DNA of 64,000 bases from Liopterus haemorrhoidalis (Eukaryota > Arthropoda > Insecta > Coleoptera > Dytiscidae), in assembly GCA_963971575.1 (NCBI GenBank), contig OZ020625.1, positions 16,584,829 to 16,648,828 of the forward strand. Reading direction: 5' to 3'. Of this stretch, positions 8,987 to 19,400 are shown one piece after another (the first letter of the stretch is position 1; each line of letters starts with the position of its first letter). The translations under genes were made by a program, and so were the position numbers. Under the pieces are notes generated by a model. The model worked only from the letters and a program-made list of their open reading frames with translations, had not been told where the DNA came from and did not search any database.

Positions 8987-11900
8987 CTGCAAATAATTTT
9001 ACATTGATTACTAAGAGAAACTTTCAGTTGTTTAAATATAGTTATTTTCTTATAAATAATAAATTTATTTAACCAATAACACATTATCAAAATGATGAGG
9101 TTTAGTCAAGATGACACATATAATACGAACTGAAACCACACGAGTTAACAAAATAGTTTTCCATATAACATAATGTTACAGCAACATAGTGGGGATCTTT
9201 ACTGTACAGTGCAGTGATATATATTGCGGGTATGATAAGTATGGAAATGAATGAATAGCGATAAGGTACGGATTATTTTTAACAAACATTACGGCTTCTA
9301 ATATATAAAAAAATGGAAGAGTTACTTCAGACAAAACTGGAAAAAAGGATCTGCAAGATGATCTAAAGGGACACCTGCTATTATGCGAATAGTGAGAATT
9401 TGAACTAGAATAGTATTGAAACTACAAGGTTGAAATGAGAAAATTCGATGCGAGTGGAACATTCCGAACGCGAGCCGCAGGTGACCATGAGAAACCACGA
9501 GCATCGATTTTTCCAACCGAGTCATAGACGTAGGGTCTATGACTTTTACATAACAAATTAATTAATTATTTAAACTTATAGCACATTGTTAGGTGAAATA
9601 TTACAAAGTAAGCAGCTCTGAGTATACTTGCAGAAACCATATCCTTATGCTTGTTCAATATAAAACAAGATTTGCTAAGTTTAGGTAGCAAATAGTCCAC
9701 GTGATTATCCAGTTTTGATTGGCCAGTTTAGATTATCACTTATTATGTCCAAAAATTTTGTAGATTGGGAACAATGACTTTTTTTTGTCGTAGCAAATGT
9801 AAATATGGGCCGGCAATAAGTGCATTGTTGTGTTGATGGAAAAGCAGAGGATACTTTTATTTCAGTATTCAGCATGAGATTATTTTCAAAGCACCACCGA
9901 CTCATTGCTACTGAGTTATTTTTACCATCCACAGCTAGTGACGAAGCATCTACAATATGAAGTAATGTGTGAAGAGTCATCCCCATACAAAATAGTATTA
10001 CAAATAGCATTATTTGGAAATAATGAAAGTAAATCATTTACATACAAGAGAAATAACACTGGACCAAGTATAGAACCTTGTGGTACTCCTTTGTTACACT
10101 GTCGCTTATGAGATTTGTAATTATAATTTGATATTTGAAATTGACATTTCTATACAAGTTGTTAAATAATTTAATTGACTGTCCGGATCTTTTAAAGCGA
10201 CTGTATATGCGTGTTCCGTTACATTGCACTTGAAATCACGAGTTCTTTTCTTTGCCAAATTAAACTAAATTAAACTAACCCTACATACGATTCTCCGACA
10301 AAAAAAAAAAAAAATAAACAAAAAATATGGTTTTGTCTAGGAGAGACAACTTGCTCTCTATAAGAAAAAAATAATGAGAGCCACGATTGCTGTGGACCTA
10401 CACTATCGATGTCATTTAATTTAATTCCTATTATGGAGCGGTGGACTAAATCGAAGGCTTTAATAAAATCGTAAGAGAAGCCTAAGAAATGTGATTTTGC
10501 CTCTGTTTTTGTGCATGTAATTGAGAAATGAAAAAATGGCTGTTGTGTTCGAGTTATATTTAACAAAACCATGTTAAAATGAAGTAAAGATTGTATATTG
10601 GCTGATGAAAGATAAAAATCTACAAAAAAACAATATTTCAAGTATCAAACTATAGTCAGAGAGTTTGTGAGAGGTCGATAAGAATTAAATCATTTATTGG
10701 ATAAATTATATTAACAAATTACTACAACTAGCAAACTATTAATCATTGTGATCCTGTGATAGAAACTGGAAATATCAGTATTGGAAGCTCACAACTAGTA
10801 CAATAATATTAAACTATGGACCGACCTGTATCTTGCGCAGCTGCACTCTCCTCATATTCACCGTCATCTCCATATTCACTCTTGATGTCAATCTCCTCAT
10901 TGAGGATTATATTAGTTTTGTAGTTATGCTGGGACATGTCGTCAGCAGATGATATGATATATGTCAACCCAGTATCGTGACTCTCTGAAATATATACACT
11001 TATAGTTACTGAACAATAGGGGATAGGCATGATTTTATTTTAATTTTTTATTATATACCTCTTGTTGCATATAAACATAAAAAACAGTTTTGCATTTTTT
11101 TTGTTTTAATTTGAAGGCTTAAAAAATCATAAATGTATGTAGCGCGCGAAAACGACGTGTGACGTCATACCCCTTCTAAGTGACGCAGTACACTACTAGC
11201 CTACCCATTGTACAGCGTGCAGCCTACATAGTCTGTTGTGAACTTGCTTGTATAACTTTTATAGGTTATGTAAACTTTGAGTGATTTTAATTAAAATAAA
11301 GTTTAATTCTATAAAAACAATTTATACATGTTTACCGAATTAAATTTTATATTAAAGTATATAAAATATGGAAGATCCATTCCCCAGTACTTCGAAACAT
11401 AGTCGAAAATATTGTTTAGTACCGATGTGCACAAATAGTTCAAATAAAAATTAAAAAAAAAACAATTTATATCATTACCTGATGGCGAAAAACAACAGAA
11501 AAGGCGAAATTTGTGTCTGAAAGCTATGAGGCGAAATAAAACCGATATTTCAGAAAAAAGTAAACTTTATGTTGTGTGCATAAATGCATCAATGTTGGGT
11601 AAATTATCACTCTGAGCCCTAACAAAATCTTTATCTGCCATTTTAATAATAAATGCGTGAAAAATTGTTTAAAAACAAATACAAAACTCTCGAACAATAC
11701 AATATACACACGTAAAGATTATGTTGTAGCTGTATCTGTGACGTCAAACCCCAGTCGTTTGGCGTCATACTCGTATTTACTCGGCAACCTTCGCGCCGTG
11801 GTCGGCTTATTTCAAATGTTTTAATTAAAAAATTTGGCTATAATATTAATTGAAATGTGATTTTTGTTTTGTTAGGTGACATAACTAACATTAACATATC

Positions 11901-14900
11901 AAAAAAATGTAGTTTTAAGGAAATATAAATTTTATGCGTATCCCCTATTGACATAGTTGATATTGTGTCTGTGAATTTTTCAGTACTAGGCGCCCGAGAT
12001 GTACAGTACAAGGGGCGTGATGTACGCATTAAGCTGTTAATAAAGCTAGCTCTGCTCACCAATGTTTGAAACAGCTGTACTTGCTGGTACATTTCCTTCA
12101 CATTCACTGCTGTCCACAGGTTCAGACTTGACGACAGTCTCTTCTGTGTTCATCCCGTCATGATAAACGACAACTGTAACTCCATTTGTGATACCTGAAA
12201 TAAACACATCATCAGTGAAATACAAACGAATTACTCACTGCAAAATATATATTTTATTTAAGATGTTTACTGATCGTTGTCCCAATTTGTCTGAAATAAA
12301 CAGAACTGTGACAATGAAATATGAACAACAGTCATAAGTAGAAGTTAGTTGTAAATGTGCCCGTTACTGACCATTCTCCCATTCAGCTGTATGCTCTGTC
12401 CCAGCCATCACTATATAGTCATCAGTCATATCTTCATATTCTGTCTTAACATCCACATCTTCTTCAACAATATCGCTAACATCACTGTCTCTGGTGACAT
12501 CAGGATGTATGTCACCACCTGTGCCATCATTCAAATTCGTTCCTGGAACAAACACGTACTATCATTTAAAGGAACTACAGCTAGTCTCTTTCTATAAATA
12601 ATGGAATATGAAATAAACAATATTATTAAAGTTTTAATCAGTATGCCAGTCAAAGTTTAATTCATTATATTAGCAAATATTTATGTATTTACTAATTATT
12701 CAACCTCTTTTACACTTATATTGACATACTGGGTGTCCCATTTAACCGGGAATGTGTAGGGATCTAAAAAACTGCAAGAGACACGACTTACTACAAGAAA
12801 AACTTAAAAAGTTATTACTAATGTAATAAACTTATTAAAATCACTGTAATTTATTTGTCAGAATATAAATCACTACAATAGTTAATCTTACAGCGTCCAT
12901 TGCCATGACTCTTTCACAGTCTCGCTGACATTCTCACAATGTTGCCAACTGCAAAATATTTTACAACAAGGGTTTATTACACTCGGCCATTCTGCCGGGT
13001 TAATGACCTCATTAACATTGTACAATCATACAAGAAAATAACTTAACTTAGTGTTCATAGTCTACATTAGTGTTCATAGTCTTTCAAGTACGTCGGTACT
13101 TGATGACTCCGCTTGGGTCGTCTTTGCGTTTTTGCACTCGCGATTTTGTCACTAGCACTTGCACTGACACTAGCACTGCCACTATCTGGATCGCTGGATG
13201 GATCTCGTTCTGGTGCCTGCTGGTCGGTGCCGCTATCTTGGGTATCATCTGGATCTGTGTCTGTGTCGGAATCTTCTGATTCAATGTGATTTCTATATCG
13301 CTTAATTTGACTGATATGCGCGGTCGTGGTAAAGTGTCTTTCCCCCACCCCATCGATGGAACTAACCCGGTACGCATCGCTTGGGAGAACTTGCATTACA
13401 ATGTAAGGCCCCTTATACCGACCTTGTGTTTTCGTTGGTTGCCCTGTATAATCTTTGGCTCCTTTTATAAAGACTATATCGCCGATTTCTAATTGTTCAG
13501 GTTCGTACCGCTTTGAATCATAATACCGTTTGGACCTGGCTTGCTGCTCAGTATGCACTTCCGTATGTGCTGCTTCCGTGTTAAATAACCTCAACACTGG
13601 TTTTGAGCATAAAGCTTCCTTCAAATCATTAAACGAAAAATTTGCCTTATCACTCCAAATGAATTTTTCATTTTTTCTGGTTAAATCAGTAATTGGCTTT
13701 GCACGTACCGCAAAGTTTGATATAAAGCGTCTAAAATAGCTGGCTAAGCCTAAAAATCTCCGCGCTTCATGTACATTTTTCGGTGTTGGGAATTCTTTAA
13801 TCGCACCGATCTTAAAATCGCCTGGTGTGATACCTGCTTCTGAGAGTGTAAATCCTAGATAGTCTACTTGTGACATTCCAAATTTACATTTCTGTATCTT
13901 AAGCGTGAGTTTCGCTTTCTTAAAGGCTTCGAAAACTTTTCTGAGCTTCTCCAACATCTCTGACCAATTCTTGGCCGCAACAAGCACGTCATCTAAGTAC
14001 CAAATTGCGGTTTCGCGTCCTAAAGGTCCTAAGACGAGAGACATTAACCTGCTGAATTCATACGGAGCATTCGTTAGCCCGAACATCATTCTGTTAAATT
14101 GTCCCGTGGTGTCGTTTGTTATGAACGCGCTCTTTTGTTTTGCCCGTTCAGTTAGGGGCACCTGCAAATAAGCATTGCCTAAATCTAAGCTGGTAAATAA
14201 TTTACAACCGCTCAGACCTTCAAATTGTTCTTCGACAATTGGAATTGGGAAATTCATCTTAACCGTCTGTGTGTTAAGTGCTCGGTAATCCACTACTACT
14301 CGCGGTTCACCAGACTTTTTCCGAACTAATAGACAGGGAGACGCGTAAGGTGACCTTGTCTCGGATACAATACCGTGTTTCTTCCACTCGGCTACTAGTT
14401 CTTTTATTGTTTCGCGCTCTGCTATACTGGACTTATAGGGTTTTCTGCGCACTGGTACATCATTGTCTAGTATATCCATTTCGACTAAATCAGTACAACC
14501 TAACTCTTTCAGATTGAATGCAAAACAATCTCTGTATTCATTACACAGCGTGAGAAGTCGCTCTTGATCATTTTCACTTACATTCTGTGCATTTACCTTT
14601 AGCTGTTCCAGCCGGACTGGTTCACATTTTGACTCATCCACCTTAAGTATTTCAGCGGATTTCAAGTAACCAATCGCCTCATCGTTCTTAATCGTGCAGT
14701 TCTGTGGTCCAATGTTGACTATTGGCATAATTAGCTCCTTGTCGTCTACGGCACAGCTAATTAAATCAACTTTTCCAGCCAACAATTCACAGTCTTCTTT
14801 TGCTACGACGTTGATTCGAGCCGATTTTTCCTCGACTTTCATATCTACAAATGGAAAATCTGTGCGATAACCAAATACTAATTTGTCGTCCAGCTTGACA

Positions 14901-17813
14901 TACGTTATATCTGGTTTTTCTGTAAACGGACGTCCTACCAAAACGTCTGTGATTTGCGTCGAGTCCGCTACCATATAAAGTTCCGTATCCGCGCTAACGT
15001 CATCTATCGTTATTCGCGCTCGTACTAATCCAAGTACCGTAACCGCTGTACTCTTCGTGCCGCCGAAACCATATAATTTCTTTTCGCTAGGTTCCTCCAT
15101 CAAATTGCATCTAGCCGCCGCAGATTCTTTGATTGTATTTACCGACGATCCGGGATCTATTTGCGCAGTTACCTGCATTTTATTTACTAATACTTCGCGC
15201 AAAAACTTATCAATTCCCTCGCGTTGAGTGTTTTCTTCGATCTGCATCACCGCTGACCTATTCTGAGGACAGTCCCTTTTATAATGACCCTTTTCTTTAC
15301 ATTTAAAGCAAGGTAAATCCTTTACCGGAACGGTACAAGCAATCGCTGCGTGCCCTGCTTCCCTGCATTTAAAACAACGCTTTTGTTTGTTTGATAAAAC
15401 ATTTTCTTTCGGACTCGCGTCTCTTGCAAGTTCGTTTTTCGCTGTTTCCCTGGTTCCTACCCGATTCTTTGGCTTTACTGTTGAGTGTACAGGCATTACA
15501 TTCATTTTATCGTTTGTTTTCTCCCGATTAATACGATCTAGGACAAGTAAATCGTCGACCAATTCGTCGACATCCGCATGTGACTTGACTAATAATCCAT
15601 TCGCGTTGTCCGCGCTGGTTAACCCTACGATTATCTGTTCTTTTATTTCGGAAAACGGCATATTCAACGCTTTACATAGCCAATATTTCTCGTGAACGTA
15701 CGAATTAGGCGTTTCGTCGTCGCGTTGCTTTCTTTTACGCATAGTGTTCCATTTTTCCGCAAGACTCACTGGTGTTAGAAAAGTACGACGGAAAGCAAGT
15801 TCGAAATCTTTGAACGTCTTAATTTGCTCCCTACGCGCTGCGTACCAAGATTTAGCCCCACCTCGTAGATTAATCCGCGCTACCTCTACAACGTACGAAT
15901 CGGCCCAGTTATTCATAACCGCAGCTGATTTCAACTGTTCTAGCCAATCCTTGGCTTCAACATACGATTCGTCACCGTTGAATTTACTAATAATATCAGT
16001 CAAATTTGCATGCTGAGTAATCACATTTGATCCTGCGGCCATTGTTTCTCTATCTCGCTGGATCATATTTAACATTTGTTGCATTTGCGCCAACAGAGTT
16101 GACACATCTCCTACCTGAACTGTAGTTCCGCTACCTGCCACCACTGTAGATCCCGCTGACAACTGCTGTCCGCTTACCGACCGTGTGGTTTGGATTCCGT
16201 CCACCGTAGCTGGCTGCGCGCTGCTAGCCGCTGACATGTCGAGAACGCTGTCTTCCATTTTCCCGCCTGAATATGCCTCTAACCTCCAAATGCTGACACT
16301 TTTAACCACACCAACGGTTTTCCAAAGTCTTCCACCTGTTCAATACCCGAACTAAGAAGCACTTTATCACCGCTCTATGCGTTAAAATTGTTACCGACAG
16401 TATTTTAGGTGATATTCGCGGCTCACAATGGCGCAACACGTTTTCACAATACTTTCAACATTCACTGTCAGTTATAATAGCCTTCCGCGTGAACATAGAT
16501 ATGCTTATCCCACTTCTGAATATGTAATAAACTTATTAAAATCACTGTAATTTATTTGTCAGAATATAAATCACTACAATAGTTAATCTTACAGCGTCCA
16601 TTGCCATGACTCTTTCACAGTCTCGCTGACATTCTCACAATGTTGCCAACTGCAAAATATTTTACAACAAGGGTTTATTACACTAATAAATAAAAATGAT
16701 CAGTAATTTTACTGCGGCACTGGAAAGTAAGCAAATAGTTAACTTAAGGAAGTTTAGTTTAATATAGTATATGTTTTTCAATACATGAAAAATTATAAGG
16801 GAAAATTCAGTTTGGCGAATACTAGTTTTTTGCTTATATCTAGTTTACTATGCATTTTAAAAATTTGCTTTACAAATTAAGTGCCATTGAGATGCTCTAG
16901 TTATACAGATAATTTGGTCTAGTTTAACTTAAGTTGTATTTTAGAGATCGCCATACATTCCCAGTTAAATGGGACAGCCGCTACAATACCTGTGCAGTCT
17001 TCCTTCTCTGTTTTCACTGTGTTACTGTTATGACAGTACTCTTCCAAGGCTCCCAAACATTGTTTCTGTTCGTTTTTGAAATCTGTCAAATAGACACACA
17101 ACTCTCCGCGAGTTTCAGAGGCAGAACTCAGTTGTGATGTATAATTTATATATATTTGCCTGTTCCGCAAGTATTGCTCACGGAATTCATAGAAACCATC
17201 CACTTTATTGCAACATTCTGAACATATCGCTCCCTGATTGCGCAACACTGGGGAGACCTGAAAATAATTGTTAACATTGTTCAGAGATTTGTCCGACTTA
17301 TGGTATAGATACATATAAGATAGGTTTGGGAAAAACTACTATATAGGGTGCGTCAGAACAATCGTCCATCCAGTTTTTCTCGAAAGGCGAGGTGGGAGTA
17401 AGTTGATAAAAAAATTGTAGACGAAGTCTATCCAAAGAATCGGATGGTAGTAGTGAAATTTTCCGGAACAAACCAGAAGTACGGGATATGAAGGAAAACT
17501 TCAATTTTTTAAGTAGTGACATATGTCGAGTAAGGCGTCCTTGAATTGAGCTATTGAAAAGAAACAACAATTATAGTCCGTCGCAGCAAACAAAGTCCCT
17601 GGGTAGGCGTGTCTTAGCGCTCTATGCATTTCAAGTACACTCAACGGCATATTACACTCGCGCGAAATTCTATATTATGTGTGAACTATTATATATAAAC
17701 TAGTGCACCCGTTGCCAACTGCGTTGGCAAACACATTTTACCTTAATGTGGAACTTCCTCGACACCTTACGTCTTACTTCATCCAATTCAAATTGAATCA
17801 ACTCTTCGCCCAT
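7251..17813 (-). CDS. ZAD-like/C2H2 zinc-finger gene, six-exon model
   Basis: Proposed coding exons in transcript order: 17813-17742, 17257-16990, 12542-12372, 12194-12060, 10984-10826, 8986-7251 (2,541 bases, 846 residues). All five junctions use AG and GT and the phases agree (0, then 1 at the remaining four). The protein has a short N-terminus, half a ZAD-type module (ICSECCNKVDGFYEF), an acidic central region with four VKTE/VKSE/IKSE motifs, and 19 C2H2 fingers. Such proteins are insect nuclear DNA-binding regulators; the target is unknown. Introns hold a LINE remnant, a THAP relic, and a MITE with an LTR element inside. No second ZAD cysteine pair was found, so a further 5' exon may exist. 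Confidence 0.7.
9705..10645 (-). pseudogene. LINE reverse transcriptase remnant in intron, copy 1
   Basis: Minus-strand pieces carry RT motif A (YDFIKAFDLVHRS, about 10435-10475), motif B (GVPQGSILGPVLF, about 10055-10095) and a degraded motif C region followed by ENNLMLN and FLDIISDNLNW. Frames are broken at least three times. It lies in the intron between the 10826 and 8986 splice sites. Confidence 0.75.
10826..10984 (-). CDS. Zinc-finger gene exon 5, acidic cassette (copy 1)
   Basis: The acceptor is TATATTTCAG before 10984 and the donor ACAG|GTCGGT is at 10826. The 159-bp exon is phase 1 at both ends. It encodes ESHDTGLTYIISS and later EEIDIKSEYGDDGEYEE, a strongly acidic stretch with an IKSE motif that fits the SUMO acceptor pattern. 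The likely role is a linker or regulatory segment between the N-terminal module and the fingers. Confidence 0.75.
11368..11614 (+). pseudogene. THAP-domain relic (P-type transposase fragment), copy 1
   Basis: The sequence starts MEDPFPSTSKHSRKYCLVPMC, with the first THAP cysteine pair, then meets a TAA. It continues in a second frame as FISLPDGEKQQKRRNLC and KLYVVCINAS. The final C-x2-H has become C-x2-A. THAP domains are DNA-binding modules of P-type transposases and derived genes. It lies in an intron of the zinc-finger gene on the opposite strand. Confidence 0.6.
12060..12194 (-). CDS. Zinc-finger gene exon 4, cassette (copy 1)
   Basis: This 135-bp exon is too short to show as a free frame. 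The acceptor is TTTATTTCAG before 12194 and the donor ATTG|GTGAGC is at 12060; both ends are phase 1. It encodes GITNGVTVVVYHDG and then VVKSEPVDSSECEG, again with a VKSE motif. Both splice sites match consensus well and the phases fit the neighbouring exons. Confidence 0.7.
12372..12542 (-). CDS. Zinc-finger gene exon 3, cassette (copy 1)
   Basis: The acceptor is TGTTTGTTCCAG before 12542 and the donor AATG|GTCAGT is at 12372. It is 171 bp and phase 1 at both ends. It encodes an Asp/Glu-rich segment including IVEEDVDVKTEYED. The VKTEYED core resembles IKSEYGD of exon 5, suggesting that the cassettes arose by exon duplication. Confidence 0.75.
12822..12981 (-). repeat. 3' LTR of the mdg3-like element
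   Basis: This 160-bp LTR begins TGTAATAAAC and ends GTTTATTACA, so the terminal 10 bases are inverted repeats. It matches 16523-16682 base for base by eye. Confidence 0.95.
13067..16309 (-). CDS. Gag-pol polyprotein with in-frame loss of RNase H and integrase core
   Basis: The frame has 1,080 codons; the likely start is the Met at 16258. In order: Gag domain (about residues 100-260), two intact CCHC knuckles (CFKCREAGHAAIAC, CFKCKEKGHYKRDC), a protease-like site reading IDPGSS, then RT with VDYRALNT, FGLTNAPYEFSRLM and YLDD, the thumb, and LGLASYFRRFI. After KPVLRLFNTEAAHTEVHTE the protein jumps to KRYYDSKRYEPEQLEIGD, the integrase C-terminal (GPY/F-like) region, followed by an acidic tail. 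The deletion keeps the frame. Protease has DPG where retropepsins have DTG or DSG, so its activity is doubtful. Gag and RT could still act or be packaged in trans. Confidence 0.9.
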   Translation of the reverse strand: MVKSVSIWRLEAYSGGKMEDSVLDMSAASSAQPATVDGIQTTRSVSGQQLSAGSTVVAGSGTTVQVGDVSTLLAQMQQMLNMIQRDRETMAAGSNVITQHANLTDIISKFNGDESYVEAKDWLEQLKSAAVMNNWADSYVVEVARINLRGGAKSWYAARREQIKTFKDFELAFRRTFLTPVSLAEKWNTMRKRKQRDDETPNSYVHEKYWLCKALNMPFSEIKEQIIVGLTSADNANGLLVKSHADVDELVDDLLVLDRINREKTNDKMNVMPVHSTVKPKNRVGTRETAKNELARDASPKENVLSNKQKRCFKCREAGHAAIACTVPVKDLPCFKCKEKGHYKRDCPQNRSAVMQIEENTQREGIDKFLREVLVNKMQVTAQIDPGSSVNTIKESAAARCNLMEEPSEKKLYGFGGTKSTAVTVLGLVRARITIDDVSADTELYMVADSTQITDVLVGRPFTEKPDITYVKLDDKLVFGYRTDFPFVDMKVEEKSARINVVAKEDCELLAGKVDLISCAVDDKELIMPIVNIGPQNCTIKNDEAIGYLKSAEILKVDESKCEPVRLEQLKVNAQNVSENDQERLLTLCNEYRDCFAFNLKELGCTDLVEMDILDNDVPVRRKPYKSSIAERETIKELVAEWKKHGIVSETRSPYASPCLLVRKKSGEPRVVVDYRALNTQTVKMNFPIPIVEEQFEGLSGCKLFTSLDLGNAYLQVPLTERAKQKSAFITNDTTGQFNRMMFGLTNAPYEFSRLMSLVLGPLGRETAIWYLDDVLVAAKNWSEMLEKLRKVFEAFKKAKLTLKIQKCKFGMSQVDYLGFTLSEAGITPGDFKIGAIKEFPTPKNVHEARRFLGLASYFRRFISNFAVRAKPITDLTRKNEKFIWSDKANFSFNDLKEALCSKPVLRLFNTEAAHTEVHTEQQARSKRYYDSKRYEPEQLEIGDIVFIKGAKDYTGQPTKTQGRYKGPYIVMQVLPSDAYRVSSIDGVGERHFTTTAHISQIKRYRNHIESEDSDTDTDPDDTQDSGTDQQAPERDPSSDPDSGSASVSASASDKIASAKTQRRPKRSHQVPTYLKDYEH
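16507..16522 (-). promoter_or_regulatory. Primer-binding site of the mdg3-like element
   Basis: ATCCCACTTCTGA at 16507-16519 lies three bases from the LTR at 16523. It is the same 13-mer as in the element at 4152-6576. It matches the remembered tRNA-Leu 3' region. Confidence 0.65.
16523..16682 (-). repeat. 5' LTR of the mdg3-like element
   Basis: This 160-bp LTR is identical by eye to 12822-12981 and is followed by CTAA at 16683-16686. Confidence 0.95.
16990..17257 (-). CDS. Zinc-finger gene exon 2, half ZAD module (copy 1)
   Basis: The acceptor is AATTATTTTCAG before 17257 and the donor CACAG|GTATTG is at 16990. The exon starts in phase 0 and ends in phase 1 (268 bp). It encodes VSPVLRNQGAICSECCNKV then DGFYEFREQY, the pattern of the second half of a ZAD domain (C-x2-C, then an aromatic-rich helix), and ends with VKTEKEDCT. 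In insects ZAD mediates dimerisation of zinc-finger proteins. The first ZAD cysteine pair was not found upstream. Confidence 0.75.
17742..17813 (-). CDS. Possible first coding exon of the zinc-finger gene (copy 1)
   Basis: ATG at 17813 has A at -3 and G at +4. The 24-codon frame MGEELIQFELDEVRRKVSRK... ends at AAG|GTAAAA in phase 0, which matches the phase-0 start of exon 2. No homology is recognised, so this exon rests on splice logic alone. Confidence 0.4.
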
Positions 17814-18812
17814 TATTAAAAACTGGGCAAATAATGAGTATTATTCCGAATTATATATTTATTAACTTTTTAAGATGGGAAACCGATTCATTTTCACTCA
17901 GTGCATTACATTTATAATGTTAAAACTAAAGATGATTTGAGACGTTAAATATAAAATATATTTATTAAAATAAATTTTACAATTTCTCATATAATACAAA
18001 AATACGCACACGGAAAAAAGCGCACATGAAAAAGTACACACACGAAAAAAAGCACACACGGAAAAATACACACACGGAAAAAAGCGTACTTACACTATAT
18101 CTCAAATCAGTTTGAAATAAATCGTGAGGAACTATTTAATTACACAGTATAATTTAATTGTTTGCCCGCTTTAATATATTGCGTTCACATTTGTAAGGTC
18201 AAACCAGATCTGGTTATTTTGGTTACTTATAGTGTGGTACTGACTTTTAAATGTAAATTTGTCATTTCAAAATATTCCTTACGCTGTAAAACCTACTTCA
18301 GATTTGTTGGTTATGATCATTATAACTAAGATATAATTTATCTTTACCAACATGACATACAATTTCAAAGGTGCAACTATTGAACAATTTGTAATTTTTA
18401 CCAAAATATTTTAAATATTTCGAACCAATTTTAAATTTACATAAATAAGTTGTCACCTAGTGGCGCTGAATGACCAAACTCGGCCGGTAATTTTTGGTAA
18501 AAATTATTCATTTTTGCTAAAGCGTGTTTTAATCAGTGCTTTATATTTACATTTTTGAAAATTTAAAACGTTGGATAATTTAAAACATTAATCGTAGAAA
18601 TAAAAAAATAATAAAGCATTGAAAAAATAATAATAAAGAAAAGAAACATTTTCCTTACATACTTTCATCAAAACCAAATATTTTTTTAAATAATTATTTT
18701 TCTGCTACTAATAATTTTAATTTATATTATTTTTGTGTAAACATGTCAATTAACAACTATTATTATCAGGCGTTATATGTCAATATACACTTCGGTGAGC
18801 TTCGAAATATTT
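17814..18812. other. Non-coding upstream region (copy 1)
   Basis: AT-rich sequence includes a short run of CACACGGAAAAA-type repeats at about 18005-18085 and, from about 18540, sequence resembling the 396-bp tandem repeat at 24.7-25.7 kb. No coding frame is recognised. It should contain the promoter of the zinc-finger gene if exon 1 is right. Confidence 0.6.
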
Positions 18813-19400
18813 CATATAATACGAACTGAAACCACACGAGTTAACAAAATAGTTTTCCATATAACATAATGTTACAGCAACATAGTGGGGATCTTTACTG
18901 TACAGTGCAGTGATATATATTGCGGGTATGATAAGTATGGAAATGAATGAATAGCGATAAGGTACGGATTATTTTTAACAAACATTACGGCTTCTAATAT
19001 ATAAAAAAATGGAAGAGTTACTTCAGACAAAACTGGAAAAAAGGATCTGCAAGATGATCTAAAGGGACACCTGCTATTATGCGAATAGTGAGAATTTGAA
19101 CTAGAATAGTATTGAAACTACAAGGTTGAAATGAGAAAATTCGATGCGAGTGGAACATTCCGAACGCGAGCCGCAGGTGACCATGAGAAACCACGAGCAT
19201 CGATTTTTCCAACCGAGTCATAGACGTAGGGTCTATGACTTTTACATAACAAATTAATTAATTATTTAAACTTATAGCACATTGTTAGGTGAAATATTAC
19301 AAAGTAAGCAGCTCTGAGTATACTTGCAGAAACCATATCCTTATGCTTGTTCAATATAAAACAAGATTTGCTAAGTTTAGGTAGCAAATAGTCCACGTGA

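Larger units (their letters stand above)
12822..16682 (-). mobile_element. Young Ty3/Gypsy (mdg3-like) LTR retrotransposon, 3,861 bp
   Basis: Two 160-bp LTRs, identical by eye, bound one long minus-strand gag-pol frame. The target duplication is CTAA at 12818-12821 and 16683-16686. The equivalent site at 22515-22520 in copy 2 is empty and contains a single CTAA. Identical LTRs and a preserved empty site indicate a recent insertion. The element lacks most of RNase H and the integrase core, so it could not complete a cycle without help. Confidence 0.95.
12732..16979. mobile_element. MITE with ~30-bp terminal repeats, split by the LTR element (copy 1)
   Basis: GTGTCCCATTTAAC followed by GGGAATGT near 12733-12760 is mirrored, with a few mismatches, by CTGTCCCATTTAAC in reverse complement at about 16953-16979. 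In the uninterrupted copy 2 the element spans about 22428-22810 (383 bp). It sits about 10 bases inside the intron after the donor at 16990. No clear target duplication was seen. Confidence 0.6.
9117..18812. repeat. Tandem segmental duplication, copy 1 (9.7 kb)
   Basis: The sequence from 9117 recurs at 18813 with offset 9,696 up to the LTR element, and with offset 5,831 after it. Frames in the two copies are identical in translation and sampled bases show no differences. The copies abut directly at 18812/18813. The size difference of 3,865 bases equals the 3,861-bp LTR element plus its 4-bp target duplication. Confidence 0.95.

Noticed and set aside
13070..16016. Plus-strand frames of 68-102 codons across the gag-pol region
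   Set aside because: Shadows of the long minus-strand polyprotein; no motifs.
17298..17570. Minus-strand 90-codon frame next to exon 2 as a possible missing ZAD exon
   Set aside because: It has no cysteine pair of the ZAD type and no splice donor that would join exon 2 in the required phase.
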